NCBI RefSeq assembly: GCF_042666615.1
Contig: NZ_JBHTDD010000020.1
Span: 62,001 to 126,000 of the forward strand
DNA: 64,000 nucleotides
DNA from: KBS50 sp042666615
GTDB taxonomy: Bacteria > Actinomycetota > Actinomycetes > Mycobacteriales > Micromonosporaceae
Reading direction: 5' to 3'
Notes under the pieces: generated by a model
Seen by the model: the letters and a program-made list of their open reading frames with translations, nothing else
The model's database searches: none
Told to the model about the DNA's origin: nothing
Shown here: piece by piece, positions 17,372-26,251 of the stretch
Layout of the letters: the number at the start of each line of letters is the position of its first letter
How positions within the stretch are numbered: position 1 is the stretch's first letter
Translations under genes and position numbers: made by a program

Positions 17372-18751
17372 CTACCGGACGACAGGGGCGCGGGCAGCGG
17401 CGGGGTCGAGGGCCTGCCCCGCGGGCAGCAGCGTCACCACCGACGACGGCAGGCGGATCGGCCGCACCCGCTGATAACCCAGCACGGCGAGCACCTCACC
17501 GCCGGGCACCACGTACCGGCGACCAAGATCCGTGACGAGGCAGACAGCGCCGCCGGGCGCCCCCGGAGCCGGCATCGCCTCCACCACCGCGCCGCCACCC
17601 GGCGCGACCATGACGCGGTCGGCGAACGGTCCGCCACCGGTGGCCGGCGCGGCCCGCGGTCCGCCCGCGGTTAGCGCCGCCGGCTCGGCAAGCCGGAGTT
17701 GCGGCAGGTCGGCGCTATCGGTGAACCGGCCGCAGACCGCCGCCGCGGCGGCTTCGACGAGTCGTGGAGCGCGGGCCGGCAACGCCCCCGGACCAGTCGG
17801 CACCAGATCGGGCACCTTGGGCAGGGTCGCGTAACGGCCCTGCGGCAAGACGGTCGGCGCGGCCTGCCGGCGCGCGGTCAGCAGGAGGTCCGCCTGCATC
17901 TCCGTGATGCCGGCCAGGCCACCCACCCGGGCCACCGCGTACTGCCGGTCGCCGCCCTGGGTGGCCACCACGAACACCTCTCCCACCGGCACGTCCGGCA
18001 TACCGGACGGCCGGCCGGCGTCGGGCACCCGCACGGGTGCCAGGTCGGCTCCGGCGGGCAGCGCGTTGAGCAGTGCCGGGGCCACCGGCACCAACCGCCG
18101 GCTGGTCCAGGCGAGGGCGGACAGCACCAGATCCGGTTGGCGCACCAGGTGCCGCCGGCCGTGCCAGAGCAGATGCGGGCTCCCATCCGGATGCCGGACC
18201 AGTAGCCCGCCGTCGAGCGGGCGGGCGCCCGCCGGTTCGGCGCCGACCAGCAGGACCGATTCCGGCCGACCCGCCGAGCCCTCCGTCACCGTGGAACAGA
18301 CCGTCCACCCATCGGCCGCCAGCCGAGCCGCGCGGGGCAACGAGTCCGGCGCGTCGCCGATGCCCAGCGGCGTTCCCCGCGGCACCCCTTCGATCGACCG
18401 GCGCGACACCAGGACCGTCCGTGGCTGCGCGGTCCCGACGATCAACAACGCCGACGCGTAGTTGAGCACCGGATGCAGGCGACCGTCCCGGAAGACGTAC
18501 CGGGCGCCGGACTCCCGCTCGACGATGACCACCGAGCCGTCCCGGTAGCGACCGGTGTCGGTGCCGGCCAGTGCGCCGTACAGGGCCATGCCACCGAGTG
18601 CGATCCCGGCCACCAGGACGCTGGCAAGAGCCGCACCGGCGGCTCGCCGGAACGGGGACCGCGCCGGATCGGTCTCCCGTAGCACCAGCGCGGCAACCAC
18701 CCGCTGCACCAGATACTGGTACGAGTGCAGTTGATCCCGCCGCGACGGCAT
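17372..18751 (-). CDS. eccB: Type VII secretion membrane protein EccB
   Basis: 459 residues from ATG 18751 with AAAGGGGG upstream; a longer reading from 19084 is excluded because it would overlap eccE. The N-terminus MPSRRDQLHSYQYLVQRVV is the EccB signature, followed by one transmembrane helix (about 39-61) and a large extracytoplasmic domain with the repeated beta segments of the family (YVFRDGRLHPVLNYASALLIVG; VGEVFVV; KVPDLVPTGPGALPA; GRRYVVPGGEVLAVLGY). EccB is a core subunit of the ESX membrane complex. It is divergent from eccE with a 65-bp shared promoter region and precedes the WXG100 pair. Confidence 0.93.
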   Translation of the reverse strand: MPSRRDQLHSYQYLVQRVVAALVLRETDPARSPFRRAAGAALASVLVAGIALGGMALYGALAGTDTGRYRDGSVVIVERESGARYVFRDGRLHPVLNYASALLIVGTAQPRTVLVSRRSIEGVPRGTPLGIGDAPDSLPRAARLAADGWTVCSTVTEGSAGRPESVLLVGAEPAGARPLDGGLLVRHPDGSPHLLWHGRRHLVRQPDLVLSALAWTSRRLVPVAPALLNALPAGADLAPVRVPDAGRPSGMPDVPVGEVFVVATQGGDRQYAVARVGGLAGITEMQADLLLTARRQAAPTVLPQGRYATLPKVPDLVPTGPGALPARAPRLVEAAAAAVCGRFTDSADLPQLRLAEPAALTAGGPRAAPATGGGPFADRVMVAPGGGAVVEAMPAPGAPGGAVCLVTDLGRRYVVPGGEVLAVLGYQRVRPIRLPSSVVTLLPAGQALDPAAARAPVVR

Positions 18752-18816
18752 CCGGCCCCCTTTCACCGACGTCGGCCAATACGATAAGCCACTACCGGAT
18801 CGACGATGGGTGAACG

Positions 18817-20670
18817 GTGACGGCAGAACTGGCACGTGCGCGTACCGTCCTGGCTTCCCGTACCGCCCGCGTGGTCGCCACCCAGGTCGCCCTCGCGCTA
18901 CTCCTCGCCGCGACCGGCAGCGGCCCCCGGCTCGCCGTGGCCGTGCCGTTGGCCGCGCTGCTCTGCGCCGGCTGGCTGCGGCTGCGCGGCCGATGGTTGA
19001 CCGACTGGGTCGGCGTCGTGGCGCGGCGGTACGTCCGCGACCGGACGATCGGGCCCGATGCCGGCGGGTCGCGTTTTCTCGCATTGGTCGCGCCCCGGAC
19101 CGGCGTCGTACCGATGGACCTGTCCGGGACGGTGACCGGTGTCCTCACCGGCACCACGGCGCTCACCATGGTGCTGGAACTCGGCGATCCGGCCCGGGTC
19201 CTCGGCGACCCGCCCCGCCCGTTGCCCCGGCCCGCGGATCTGCTGCCCGCCTCCCCCGCCAACGCGCCGACGGTGCTGCTGCGGCTGCTGGTGACCACGG
19301 TTGCCGCACCCGCTCCCGACGTCACAGGGCCGGCGGGGACCGGTTACCGGGAACTGACCGGCGGGCGGCGGCCGAGTCGGGACCGGGCGCTGCTCGCGGT
19401 GCGGGTGTTGCGGTCCGACCGATGGTCGGAACCGGAACTGCGCCAGGCTCTCGGTGCGGCGGCACGCCGAATCCGACGTCGACTCGCGCCCCTGCCGGTC
19501 ACGCCACTCACCGATCGGGAGGTGCTGGCCGCCGTGGCGGACCTCGCCGGATACGAACCGGGCGGTCCCGTCGCCGAACGGTGGGCCGCCCTGCGGATCG
19601 GCGATCAGCTCCAGGTCACGTACCGCGTGGACGGCTCCGCGGCGCTGCCACTGGACCGGCTGCTGATGCTGCCGGCCGCCGCCGTAACCGTGGCCGTGGA
19701 TACCGCGCCGGGTCGCGCGTCCGACGGACCGGTCCTGGTACGACTGGCCGCGCCGCTGCTGTCGGACGGGGTAGCGGCGCTGCACCGGCTGGTCGGCGAG
19801 GCCGGGGGGACGGCACAGCGGCTGGACGGCGAACATCTCCCGGCCCTCGCGGCCACCCTGCCGCTGACGTCCGAGCTGTCGTCGCCGGGTCTGGACTCCG
19901 GCGGCAACGCGCGCGTGTCCATGCCGCGCGTCGGCGACGCCGGGCTGGTGCTCGGCGTCGACCGGCACGGCGCACCGGTGACGGCGCGGTTGTTTCGCCC
20001 CGGACCGACCGAGGTACTGCTGGTCGGCGGACTCGGCCCGGCGCGGTTGTGGACGATGCGGGCTCGGGCGCTCGGCGCTCGGATCGTGGTGCGCACCGCC
20101 CGGCCGGCGGCCTGGGCGGCGCTTGTCGCCGCGATCGACCCGACCGGCGCGGCGGTCACGATGCGGGCACCGGGGCGGCCGATCGACGCCGTCGGTACGC
20201 CGGTGCGCCCCCTGTTCGTGGTGGTGGACGCCGGGCCGGTGCCGGTGAAGACCCGGCCGGCGCCCGGCCCTCGCCCGGTGCCTGATCCGCCGGCGATGAC
20301 GGTGGACGCCGACAGCACCGGGGGCTGGACGGCCACCCTGATCGTCCGCGACGGCCTGAGCGTCGACGACCGCACCCGGCTCGGCCGGGTGGACCTGGTG
20401 GCGTTGGGCCGACTCGGAGCGGACGAGGCAGCCCTGGTCGGTGCGACGCTCGGGACGACGACCGCCGGCGACTGGTTGACCCGGATCCGCGACGACATGG
20501 TGGCGTTGGTCGAGCACGGAACGCTTCGGTGGGCGGTGCTGGCCGCGACGGCGACCGAGTCGCACCTGGTCAACCCGGCCGGCCCCGTCCCGCCATCCGC
20601 CGCTGACGACGGGCGTCCGGGGGTTGACCGGCATGGCACCATGCCCGGATGGGAATTCTCCTCCGGCTGA
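18817..20670 (+). CDS. eccE: Type VII secretion protein EccE-like
   Basis: 617 residues from GTG 18817. Two hydrophobic helices near the N-terminus (about 17-33 and 38-54) precede a basic LRLRGRWLTDWVGVVARRYVRD and a long soluble region, the EccE arrangement, in which the C-terminal domain helps complete the ESX membrane complex. Sequence conservation in EccE is low, so the call also rests on the neighbours EccB, mycosin and the WXG100 pair. It is divergent from eccB. Its 3' end overlaps the next gene by 22 nt. No eccC or eccD gene is found in the window. Confidence 0.82.
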   Translation: MTAELARARTVLASRTARVVATQVALALLLAATGSGPRLAVAVPLAALLCAGWLRLRGRWLTDWVGVVARRYVRDRTIGPDAGGSRFLALVAPRTGVVPMDLSGTVTGVLTGTTALTMVLELGDPARVLGDPPRPLPRPADLLPASPANAPTVLLRLLVTTVAAPAPDVTGPAGTGYRELTGGRRPSRDRALLAVRVLRSDRWSEPELRQALGAAARRIRRRLAPLPVTPLTDREVLAAVADLAGYEPGGPVAERWAALRIGDQLQVTYRVDGSAALPLDRLLMLPAAAVTVAVDTAPGRASDGPVLVRLAAPLLSDGVAALHRLVGEAGGTAQRLDGEHLPALAATLPLTSELSSPGLDSGGNARVSMPRVGDAGLVLGVDRHGAPVTARLFRPGPTEVLLVGGLGPARLWTMRARALGARIVVRTARPAAWAALVAAIDPTGAAVTMRAPGRPIDAVGTPVRPLFVVVDAGPVPVKTRPAPGPRPVPDPPAMTVDADSTGGWTATLIVRDGLSVDDRTRLGRVDLVALGRLGADEAALVGATLGTTTAGDWLTRIRDDMVALVEHGTLRWAVLAATATESHLVNPAGPVPPSAADDGRPGVDRHGTMPGWEFSSG

Positions 20671-21023
20671 TCGCCACCGCGGTGGCGTTCTGGCTGTCCA
20701 CCCTCGTGATCCCAGGCATCGACCTGACCACCGACTCGATGACGGAGAAGGCCACCACGGTGCTCATCGTGGCGGTGATCTTCGGCTTGGTGAACGGCGT
20801 CCTGCAACCCATCATCAAGACCATCGGTTGCGGCGTCTACGCGCTCACCCTCGGCCTGATCGCGCTTGTCGTCAACGGCCTGCTCTTCCTGCTGACCGGC
20901 TGGATCGCCGGCGAGTTGGACCTGCCCTTCCAGGTCGACGGGTTCTGGCCGGCAGCGGTGCTCGGCGCGCTCTTCGTGAGCGTGGTCACCTGGCTGCTCG
21001 GGCTGGTGATGGACCGCGACTGA
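20649..21023 (+). CDS. Small membrane protein, phage-holin-family (YvlD/DUF-type)
   Basis: 124 residues with four predicted transmembrane segments (about 4-22, 36-55, 62-84 and 97-119). The pattern LVIPGIDL and VNGVLQPIIK matches the actinobacterial four-helix 'holin family IV/YvlD' proteins, whose role is unknown and which are mostly chromosomal genes, not phage remnants. It starts inside the last codons of eccE (22-nt overlap), so the two may be co-translated. Confidence 0.8.
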   Translation: MGILLRLIATAVAFWLSTLVIPGIDLTTDSMTEKATTVLIVAVIFGLVNGVLQPIIKTIGCGVYALTLGLIALVVNGLLFLLTGWIAGELDLPFQVDGFWPAAVLGALFVSVVTWLLGLVMDRD

Positions 21024-21091
21024 GGAGGTCCGGGCCACGATCCGGGAATTGGCCCGAGCGCTCGGCCGGGAGTGATCTACGGTTCGCAGAC

Positions 21092-21523
21092 ATGGGGATT
21101 GTCGTCCGCGACGGCTACGAGCTGTCCACCGATCCGAGCCGGATCAACCTCGGTCGGGTGCACCGCTGGCTGTCCGAGGACTCCTACTGGGCCCTCGGAC
21201 GGTCGCTCCAGGTCCAGGAGCTGGCCAACGCCGGCTCCCTGGTGTGCGGGATATACCGGATCGGAAACGGCGCCCAGGTCGGGTTCGCCCGGGCGGTGAC
21301 GGACGGCGCGACGTTCGGCTGGCTCTGCGACGTGTACGTGGACCCGGCCGACCGGGGTCGCGGACTGGGGCGGTGGCTGGCCGAACACGTCCGGGACGAA
21401 CTTTTCAACCGGGGCGTACGACGGATCCTGCTGTCGACGGCGGATGCCCACGGTGTCTACGCGGGCGTGGGTTTCGCGGCGCTGGCCACCCCGGAGCGGT
21501 GGATGGAGCTCGATCAACGGTGA
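21092..21523 (+). CDS. GNAT family N-acetyltransferase
   Basis: 143 residues. The acetyl-CoA-binding motif A is DVYVDPADRGRGLGRWL (R/Q-x-x-G-x-G/A), with motif B at YAGVGFAAL. The N-terminal LSTDPSRINLGRVHRWLSEDSYWALGR is typical of a GNAT subgroup in which the substrate is not known. TACGGT (21079-21084) lies 7 nt before ATG 21092, so it is probably leaderless. Its stop overlaps the GTG of the next gene (GTGA), suggesting co-expression with the permease. Confidence 0.88.
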   Translation: MGIVVRDGYELSTDPSRINLGRVHRWLSEDSYWALGRSLQVQELANAGSLVCGIYRIGNGAQVGFARAVTDGATFGWLCDVYVDPADRGRGLGRWLAEHVRDELFNRGVRRILLSTADAHGVYAGVGFAALATPERWMELDQR

Positions 21524-22500
21524 GCCAGCTCCGGATCGGATACCTGTTCGGCATCGCCGCGTACGGCATGTGGGGATTTATGCCGGTTTATATCAAGCTG
21601 CTGCGGCCGGCCGGACCGGTGGAGATTCTGGCGCACCGCGTCGTGTGGTCGGTGGCTTTCGTCGCCATCGTCCTCGCCGCCCTGCGCAACTGGCGGTTCC
21701 TCGTGCGGTTGCGACGCCGGCCACAGGCGTTGGCCGGCGTCGGCTTGGCCGCCGGGCTCATCGCCGTCAACTGGGGGACGTACGCCTACGGGGTCAACTC
21801 CGACCGGGTCGTGGAAACCGCGCTGGGCTACTTCATCAATCCTCTCGTCATCGTGCTGCTCGGCGTCGCGGTGCTGCGGGAACGGTTGCGCGCCGCGCAG
21901 TGGATCGCGCTCGGCCTCGGCGCGCTCGCGGTCGCCGTGCTCACCGTCGACTACGGCCGGCTGCCGTACCTGGCGCTGGTCCTGGCCTGCACGTTCGGCA
22001 GCTACGGGCTGGTCAAGAAACGACTCGGGTTGCCGGCGGCGGAGGGACTGTTCGTCGAGTCGGCCGCGCTCGCCGTCCCGGCGCTGGCCTTTCTCGGCTG
22101 GCTGGCCTGGCGTTCCGAGGGCACCTTCGGTGAGGTGTCCGCCGGACACACGGCGCTGCTGGTCGGCGCCGGCGCGGTGACCGCCGTTCCGTTGCTGTTC
22201 TTCGCCGGTGCCGCCAACCGGCTACCGCTCACCGGCCTCGGTCTGCTCCAGTACCTCGCGCCGATCCTGCAACTCGGCTGCGGCGTACTCATCTTCCACG
22301 AGCCGATGCCCCCCGCCCGCCTCGCCGGGTTCGCACTGGTCTGGCTCGCGCTTGTGGTGTTCACTGTGGACGGTCTCCGGACAGCCCGCCGCGACCGGGT
22401 CGCGCGAGCCAACAGCCCGGCCGTGGTTCCTCCCCCCGGCGCGCCAGCCATCCCTCCGGCTGGCGGGGGGTCCGTCCGGGCCGGGTCCGGTGGACGGTAG
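21520..22500 (+). CDS. rarD: RarD-type EamA permease
   Basis: 326 residues, about ten transmembrane helices in two EamA repeats. Motifs such as AAYGMWGFMPVYIKLL, EILAHRVVWS, NWGTYAYGVNSDRVVETALGYFINPL and LLFFAGAANRLPLTGLGLLQYLAPILQ are characteristic of the RarD family, named after a chloramphenicol-sensitivity phenotype; the natural substrate is unknown. The start is the GTG at 21520 within GTGA, coupling it to the GNAT gene. The C-terminal 35 residues are Pro/Gly-rich and fall on a small inverted repeat (22442-22465). Convergent with the anti-sigma gene, 16 bp away. Confidence 0.92.
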   Translation: MSQLRIGYLFGIAAYGMWGFMPVYIKLLRPAGPVEILAHRVVWSVAFVAIVLAALRNWRFLVRLRRRPQALAGVGLAAGLIAVNWGTYAYGVNSDRVVETALGYFINPLVIVLLGVAVLRERLRAAQWIALGLGALAVAVLTVDYGRLPYLALVLACTFGSYGLVKKRLGLPAAEGLFVESAALAVPALAFLGWLAWRSEGTFGEVSAGHTALLVGAGAVTAVPLLFFAGAANRLPLTGLGLLQYLAPILQLGCGVLIFHEPMPPARLAGFALVWLALVVFTVDGLRTARRDRVARANSPAVVPPPGAPAIPPAGGGSVRAGSGGR

Positions 22501-22516
22501 GGCCGCGAGTCCGTCG

Positions 22517-23248
22517 TCAGCGGACGTCGTAGCCGAGCAGTGCGGTGCCGTCCGGCCGCAGCAGCTCCAGCCGGGTCAACTCAGCCCCGGAGAACCGGGT
22601 GACCCCGGAGAAGGTGAGATCGTCGCCGGGCGCCGCGAGCCAGGAACCCACCTGCTCCTGGGCGCCATCCGCGCCGTACGCGACCAACCGGAAGGTGTAC
22701 GCCTTCGGGTACTCGCCGTTCGGCGGATAGCTGCAATGCATGGTGACCTTCGTGCCCCACCGGGTGTCGTCCAGCGCGATCTCCGCGGTCACCGGGGCGG
22801 CGCCGCGTACCGGCCGCATAGCGGCGAACTGGACGACCGGTTCGCTCGTGGCCGGCGACCCGCCCGGGACCGGCGGAGGGTTGCCACGGGTCAGCACGGT
22901 GGCGCCGAGACCTACGATTAGCGCCAGGCAGGCGGCGGCGAGCACGCCACCCAGGGTCCGGTACCGAGCCCGGCGCCGGTCCCGGCGCCGCACCTCGCGC
23001 GCATTGGCGAGCAGCGTGGGCAGCCGCGACTCCACCGATGGCGCGACAGCGTCCAGGCCCATCGCGATGGAGTCCAAACCGGCCGGGTCGAGGCGGCCGA
23101 GCAGGCCCGGCAGCACGGCGATCTCGGCGACCGCTTCCCGGCAGTCCGCGCATCCACCGAGGTGTCGCTCGTAGGCGGCCCGTTCCGCGGGGGCCAGGGC
23201 ACCCAGCACGTACGCGCCGTCGTCGTGGGCGAACTCGCAACTGGTCAC
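22517..23248 (-). CDS. Anti-sigma factor with zinc-finger (ZAS) domain
   Basis: 243 residues. The N-terminal ZAS domain has the HxxxCxxC motif as HLGGCADC, after CEFAHDDGAYVLGALAPAERAAYERH. A single membrane helix follows (ARYRTLGGVLAAACLALIVGLGATVL, about 95-120), and the outer domain (about 120-243) is beta-rich. It should hold the ECF sigma factor at the membrane until a signal arrives. GTG 23248 overlaps the sigma stop as GTGA, so the two are coupled. This is the SigK/SigL-like anti-sigma layout. Confidence 0.9.
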   Translation of the reverse strand: MTSCEFAHDDGAYVLGALAPAERAAYERHLGGCADCREAVAEIAVLPGLLGRLDPAGLDSIAMGLDAVAPSVESRLPTLLANAREVRRRDRRRARYRTLGGVLAAACLALIVGLGATVLTRGNPPPVPGGSPATSEPVVQFAAMRPVRGAAPVTAEIALDDTRWGTKVTMHCSYPPNGEYPKAYTFRLVAYGADGAQEQVGSWLAAPGDDLTFSGVTRFSGAELTRLELLRPDGTALLGYDVR

Positions 23249-23769
23249 CGGATCACCCCCATCTCCGCCAGGACCAGCCGCAACGAGCGCAACGCGTAGT
23301 GGGTACGCGACTTCACCGTTCCGGGCGGAACGCCCAACCTCGCCGCCGCCTCCGCGACCGACCTGCCCAGATAGAAGCATTCCACCAGCACTTCGCGGTG
23401 GCTGGGAGTGAGCCGGCCGAGGGCCTCGGCCACCGTCCACGCCTCCACCGCACGGTCTGTCTCGTCCGGACCCTGCGGTGGCTCCGGCACGGTGTCGGTG
23501 ACGACCTCCCCGATCCGGGAGTTGCGCCGCCGCCAGGCGTCGATGGCCAGGTTGCGCGCGGTGGTGAAGAGCCAGCTCCGGATGGACCCGCGCCGCGGAT
23601 CCAGCGCCTCCGGGTGCCGCCAGGCCCGGAGCAGGGTTTCCTGGACGAGGTCCTCGGCGCGCTGCCGGTCCCCGCCGACGAGGCGCAACGCGTGTGCGTA
23701 GAGCGCCTCCGCGTGCTCGTCGTGCAGTGCGCGGAGCAGTTGGGCGTCCAAGTCGCTGATGACGGCCAC
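23245..23769 (-). CDS. ECF RNA polymerase sigma factor
   Basis: 174 residues with sigma-2 (ALYAHALRLVGGDRQRAEDLVQETLLRAWRHPE) and sigma-4 (LGRLTPSHREVLVECFYLGRSVAEAAARLGVPPGTVKSRTHYALRSL) and no sigma-3. It resembles the SigK/SigL group. The start is taken at GTG 23769; the GGAGG upstream is rather close to it, so the exact start is uncertain. It is divergent from the PhoX-like gene and coupled to its anti-sigma. An ECF-type promoter upstream (TGAACC, 16 bp, CGTACG) suggests autoregulation. Confidence 0.9.
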   Translation of the reverse strand: MAVISDLDAQLLRALHDEHAEALYAHALRLVGGDRQRAEDLVQETLLRAWRHPEALDPRRGSIRSWLFTTARNLAIDAWRRRNSRIGEVVTDTVPEPPQGPDETDRAVEAWTVAEALGRLTPSHREVLVECFYLGRSVAEAAARLGVPPGTVKSRTHYALRSLRLVLAEMGVIR

Positions 23770-23827
23770 CTCCCTCCGCTGACTCGCGCGCTCACCGCCG
23801 AGCTGACCGGTGTGCCTTCCGATTTCT

Positions 23828-23882
23828 CGTACGGGTTTACCGGCCGAAAGGTTCACCGCTCGCCTGTTCACCGGTGGTTCAC
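23828..23882 (-). promoter_or_regulatory. ECF-type promoter and GTTCAC repeats
   Basis: On the minus strand TGAACC (23855-23850), a 16-bp spacer and CGTACG (23833-23828) match the general ECF promoter pattern upstream of the sigma gene. GTTCAC recurs at 23851, 23866 and 23877, so two further candidate -35 elements or binding sites lie alongside. The PhoX-like gene faces the other way. Confidence 0.5.
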
Positions 23883-24004
23883 GTTTCCGCCGGACGGCGC
23901 TCATGGGCTGCCCCTACCGTCCGGTCCGGATGGCTCTCACCGCGTCGACCGCCACCGGCCCCAGACGCCCCTGATCTGCATAAGAACGAGGAGGCTCCAT
24001 CCCC

Positions 24005-26110
24005 ATGAGCGACCGCCGTCGGCTGCTCCCCCTGCTCAACACCACCCGGCACGGCAGCCGGGACTCCATGACCTGCCTGTACCGGTGTGGCAACGCCTGT
24101 GACCACCCGGTACCGAACCAGTCCGACAATCCGTACCTGGGCGACCTGGTCAGCGCCGAGATGTCCCGCCGCGGCGTGGTCCGCGCCGGTGCGCTCGGCG
24201 CCCTCGTGCTGGGCTTCAGCGGTACGGCCGCGGGCGCGCTCGCCGGTTCGCCGGCCGCGGCGGCGCCCGCGGCTCCGGCCGCCGCCGCGCCCGGCCGGGG
24301 TCCCAAGGCCGGCCCACTGACCTTCTCCGCGGTCCCGCCGAACACCCTGGACACGGTGGTCGTGCCCAACGGGTACGACCACGCCGTGCTCATCGAGTGG
24401 GGCGACCCGGTGTTACCGGACGCACCGGCGCTGAACATCCATCGGCAGACCGGAGCAACCCAGTCGAAGCAGTTCGGCTACAACAACGACTACGTCGGCG
24501 TGCTTCCGCTACCTGGCCGGGGTGACCGTGCGCTGCTCGTGGTGAACCACGAGTACACCAACGAGGACCTGATGTTCCCCGGCTTCACCAGCCAGGACGC
24601 GCTGTCCGTGGAGCAGGTCAAGGCGGCGATGGCCGCGCACGGCATGTCCGTGGTGGAGATCGAGCGGGTGGGCCGCACCGGCCAGTGGCGCCTGGTGCGC
24701 TCGGGCCGGCGGCAGTACAACCGGCGGATCACCGCGTTGGCCACCCGGTTCCAGCTCACCGGCCCGGCGGCGGGGTCGCCGTTCCTGCGGACGGCCGCCG
24801 ATCCGAAGGGCCGGACCGTCATCGGCACGCTCAACAACTGCGCCGGTGGGATGACCCCGTGGGGCACGGTGCTCTCCGGTGAGGAGAACTTCAACCAGTA
24901 CTTCGTCGGTGGCGACGGCGCGTCGGACGCGGACAAGGCGCGGTTCGCCCGGTACGGCATCAACACCACGGCCCGCTACCCGAGCGGCAGCCGCAAGTGG
25001 GACCGGGTCGACGAGCGCTTCGACCTTACGAAGAACCCGAACGAGGCAAACCGGCACGGCTGGATCGTCGAGCTGGACCCGTTCGACCCCGAGGGCCGCC
25101 CGCGCAAGCACACCGCGTTGGGCCGGTTCAAGCACGAGGGCGCCAACGTCATCGTGACCCGCCACCGCGATGTGGTCGTCTACATGGGCGACGACGAGCG
25201 GTTCGATTACCTCTACAAGTTCGTCTCCGACAAGAAGTTCATGCCGGGCAACTCGTGGGTGGCCCGACAGCACAACCTGAGCCTGCTCGAGTCGGGCACG
25301 CTGTACGTCGCCAAGCTCGGCTTCACCAGCGCCGGGGAGATCGACGGGTCCGGGAAGCTGCCGAGTGACGGCGCCTTCAACGGCACCGGCGAGTGGATCA
25401 AGTTGGCGGCGGGCGGGCGGTCGTACGTCGAGGGGATGCCGGTCGACGAGGTGCTCACCTTCACCCGGCTCGCCGCCGACAAGGTCGGGGCCACCAAGAT
25501 GGACCGGCCCGAGGACGTCGAGCCGAGCCTGGCCACCGGAAAGGTGTACGTGGCGCTTACCAACAACACCGACCGGGGCAAGCCGGGCAAGGCGCCGGCG
25601 GACGAGGCCAATCCACGCAACGAGAACAAGCACGGGCAGGTGCTGGAACTCGTCGAGGCCGGCGGCGACAACGCCGCCAAGACGTTCACCTGGTCGCTGC
25701 CGATCGTCTGCGGTGACCCGGCGGACGAGTCGACCTACTTCGCCGGATTCGACAAGTCGAAGGTCTCGCCGATCTCCTGCCCCGACAACGTGGCTTTCGA
25801 CGGCGCCGGCAACCTCTGGATCTCCACCGACGGCAACGCCCTGGGCAGCAACGACGGCCTGTTCGCCACCCACATCGAGGGGCCGGAGCGGGGGCATCTC
25901 AAGCAGTTCCTGACCGTGCCGATCGGCGCGGAGACGTGCGGCCCGTTCATCACCGCCGACGACCGCTCGGTGTTCGTGGCGGTCCAGCACCCCGGGGAGA
26001 TCTCCGGGGCCAGCATCGACAACCCGAAGTCCACCTGGCCGAACGGCGACTACGCCAAGCCCGCCGTGGTGGTCACCTGGCGACTGGACGGCAGCGCCAT
26101 CGGCCGCTGA
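24005..26110 (+). CDS. PhoX/DUF839 family secreted phosphatase
   Basis: 701 residues. The N-terminal region has TCLYRCGNACDHPV, common in PhoX-type proteins, then a twin-arginine signal SRRGVVRAGALGALVLGFSG (Arg55-Arg56) indicating folded export by Tat. The body matches the DUF839/PhoX beta-propeller: VNHEYTNED, LNNCAGGMTPWGTVLSGEENFNQYF, NKHGQVLELVEAGGD and DNVAFDGAGNLWISTDGNAL. PhoX enzymes are calcium- and iron-dependent phosphomonoesterases. ATG 24005 has GAGGAGG 11 nt upstream. It is divergent from the ECF sigma factor, so sigma control is possible but not shown. Confidence 0.88.
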   Translation: MSDRRRLLPLLNTTRHGSRDSMTCLYRCGNACDHPVPNQSDNPYLGDLVSAEMSRRGVVRAGALGALVLGFSGTAAGALAGSPAAAAPAAPAAAAPGRGPKAGPLTFSAVPPNTLDTVVVPNGYDHAVLIEWGDPVLPDAPALNIHRQTGATQSKQFGYNNDYVGVLPLPGRGDRALLVVNHEYTNEDLMFPGFTSQDALSVEQVKAAMAAHGMSVVEIERVGRTGQWRLVRSGRRQYNRRITALATRFQLTGPAAGSPFLRTAADPKGRTVIGTLNNCAGGMTPWGTVLSGEENFNQYFVGGDGASDADKARFARYGINTTARYPSGSRKWDRVDERFDLTKNPNEANRHGWIVELDPFDPEGRPRKHTALGRFKHEGANVIVTRHRDVVVYMGDDERFDYLYKFVSDKKFMPGNSWVARQHNLSLLESGTLYVAKLGFTSAGEIDGSGKLPSDGAFNGTGEWIKLAAGGRSYVEGMPVDEVLTFTRLAADKVGATKMDRPEDVEPSLATGKVYVALTNNTDRGKPGKAPADEANPRNENKHGQVLELVEAGGDNAAKTFTWSLPIVCGDPADESTYFAGFDKSKVSPISCPDNVAFDGAGNLWISTDGNALGSNDGLFATHIEGPERGHLKQFLTVPIGAETCGPFITADDRSVFVAVQHPGEISGASIDNPKSTWPNGDYAKPAVVVTWRLDGSAIGR

Positions 26111-26169
26111 TCCCCTTCGAGCATCACGACGGCGGCCCATCGGCCGTCGACACACGAAACATCACTCCA

Positions 26170-26208
26170 GGACCGACCCGTCCGGACCGCCACCGGACGG
26201 GTCGGTCC
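26170..26208 (+). terminator. Terminator between PhoX and IclR genes
   Basis: Perfect 16-bp stem (26170-26185 with 26193-26208) and a 7-nt loop, 60 nt after the PhoX-like stop. It lies between convergent genes and may serve both. Confidence 0.75.
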
Positions 26209-26251
26209 ATCTCCGGCGGGGCCGGCCGCCAGAACCGGCGCCGGCCCCGTC

